Below are positions 63,775-64,000 of a stretch of DNA of 64,000 bases, one piece after another. This DNA comes from Vibrio europaeus (GTDB lineage Bacteria; Pseudomonadota; Gammaproteobacteria; Enterobacterales; Vibrionaceae), in the NCBI RefSeq assembly GCF_001695575.1, contig NZ_LUAX01000007.1, forward strand, positions 124,001-188,000, read 5' to 3'. Position 1 is the first letter of the stretch. Each line of letters begins with the position of its first letter. The notes beneath the pieces are model-generated. The model worked only from the letters and a program-made list of their open reading frames with translations. It was not told where the DNA came from and did not search any database. A program made the translations under genes and the position numbers.

Positions 63775-63783
63775 GGGTTCCCC

Positions 63784-63999
63784 TCAAATTTGTGCTCGAA
63801 CCAAACCATTCGCAACGGCTTTTTTCGCCATAAGAAAAGCTATCATCTGTGCGATAGACATCAATTCGATACTTGTATGTTCTTTACTGAAAGACACTTC
63901 GGCACGGTAGTTAAAGCTGATGAAATCATTAGAGTCTAAGAAAGTTTCATCAATTTTATATTGATGGATAAGCAATACCTTTGCGCCAGCATTAAGTAA
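63784..63999 (-). CDS. C-terminal part of an unidentified protein, possibly a SIS-domain RpiR regulator
   Basis: The frame is open to the right edge, so the 5' part is missing. The visible 72 residues begin LLNAGAKVLLIHQYKIDETFL, a strand-turn like the second half of an SIS sugar-phosphate-binding domain, and end in a helix-rich tail (SIAQMIAFLMAKKAVANGLV). An RpiR/MurR-type regulator or sugar-phosphate isomerase before a PfkB kinase would fit, but the fragment is short. Confidence 0.45.
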   Translation of the reverse strand, partial: LLNAGAKVLLIHQYKIDETFLDSNDFISFNYRAEVSFSKEHTSIELMSIAQMIAFLMAKKAVANGLVRAQI

Positions 64000-64000
64000 G

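Noticed and set aside
1..64000. CRISPR arrays, tRNA/rRNA genes, insertion sequences, prophage or integron sites
   Set aside because: None was seen on reading: the only tandem array has no spacers, and no transposase, integrase or phage gene is present.

Overview
The window looks like a stretch of a Vibrio genome, probably the second chromosome. This rests on recognisable gene sets (a CosR-type MarR regulator divergent from a BCCT transporter, a CheV/diguanylate cyclase pair, an EmrD-like efflux pump, RavA-ViaA, a PeuRS-like iron cluster) and on moderate base composition; the species cannot be fixed by eye. No tRNA, rRNA, CRISPR array, insertion sequence or prophage was seen. The window opens inside a VRR-NUC nuclease gene and closes inside an unidentified gene.

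Region by region: 0.9-6.0 kb is an iron-acquisition block: a Fur-box-controlled two-component system, a TonB-dependent receptor with its own Fur-like box, and a catechol-siderophore-type periplasmic binding protein, with no permease or ATPase. 6.0-8.6 kb holds an ammonium transporter fused to a diguanylate cyclase and an orphan gene. 8.8-16.1 kb has cis/trans fatty acid isomerase, formate-tetrahydrofolate ligase, and a cNMP/CBS/nucleotidyltransferase protein paired with a DEDDh exonuclease. 16.1-23.1 kb has the BCCT/CosR osmolyte pair, a membrane diguanylate cyclase, an Lrp regulator divergent from a DMT transporter, a DUF1289-type Cys-rich protein and an MFS pump. 23.1-37.1 kb carries viaA-ravA, a Nudix hydrolase with threonine aldolase, a cytochrome c, a NadN-like nucleotidase, a parvulin, CheV plus a diguanylate cyclase, a DHH phosphoesterase, a DUF333 lipoprotein, a DUF218 protein and L-serine dehydratase. 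37.1-43.0 kb holds a LysR regulator with an FAD amine oxidase, and an M14 carboxypeptidase divergent from a POT peptide transporter.

43.3-53.4 kb is the metabolic centrepiece: a 2-aminoethylphosphonate (AEP) uptake and degradation locus. It has the regulator PhnR, a fused double-domain permease, the ATPase PhnT, the binding protein PhnS, the transaminase PhnW, a PbfA-type ammonia-lyase for hydroxylated AEP, and phosphonoacetaldehyde hydrolase PhnX. Three matching 12-bp palindromes of the form TGGTNTNNACCA sit just upstream of phnT, phnS and phnW and probably are the PhnR operators. An uninterrupted array of ten 8-bp repeats lies inside the locus between phnS and a GNAT gene. 53.4-62.5 kb is mixed housekeeping and stress genes, ending in a DGPF/YCII protein with an ECF42-type sigma factor, preceded by a good match to the promoter motif reported for that sigma group. 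The last 1.5 kb is a PfkB sugar kinase operon of more AT-rich character.

The observations most worth following are the Amt-diguanylate cyclase fusion (intact transporter histidines, GGEEF and product-inhibition site), the PhnR operator set, the 8-bp array, the large inverted repeat around the Fur box of the two-component system, and the ECF42 promoter. I did not find a clearly unprecedented multi-gene system; most novelty is in domain fusions and regulatory DNA.
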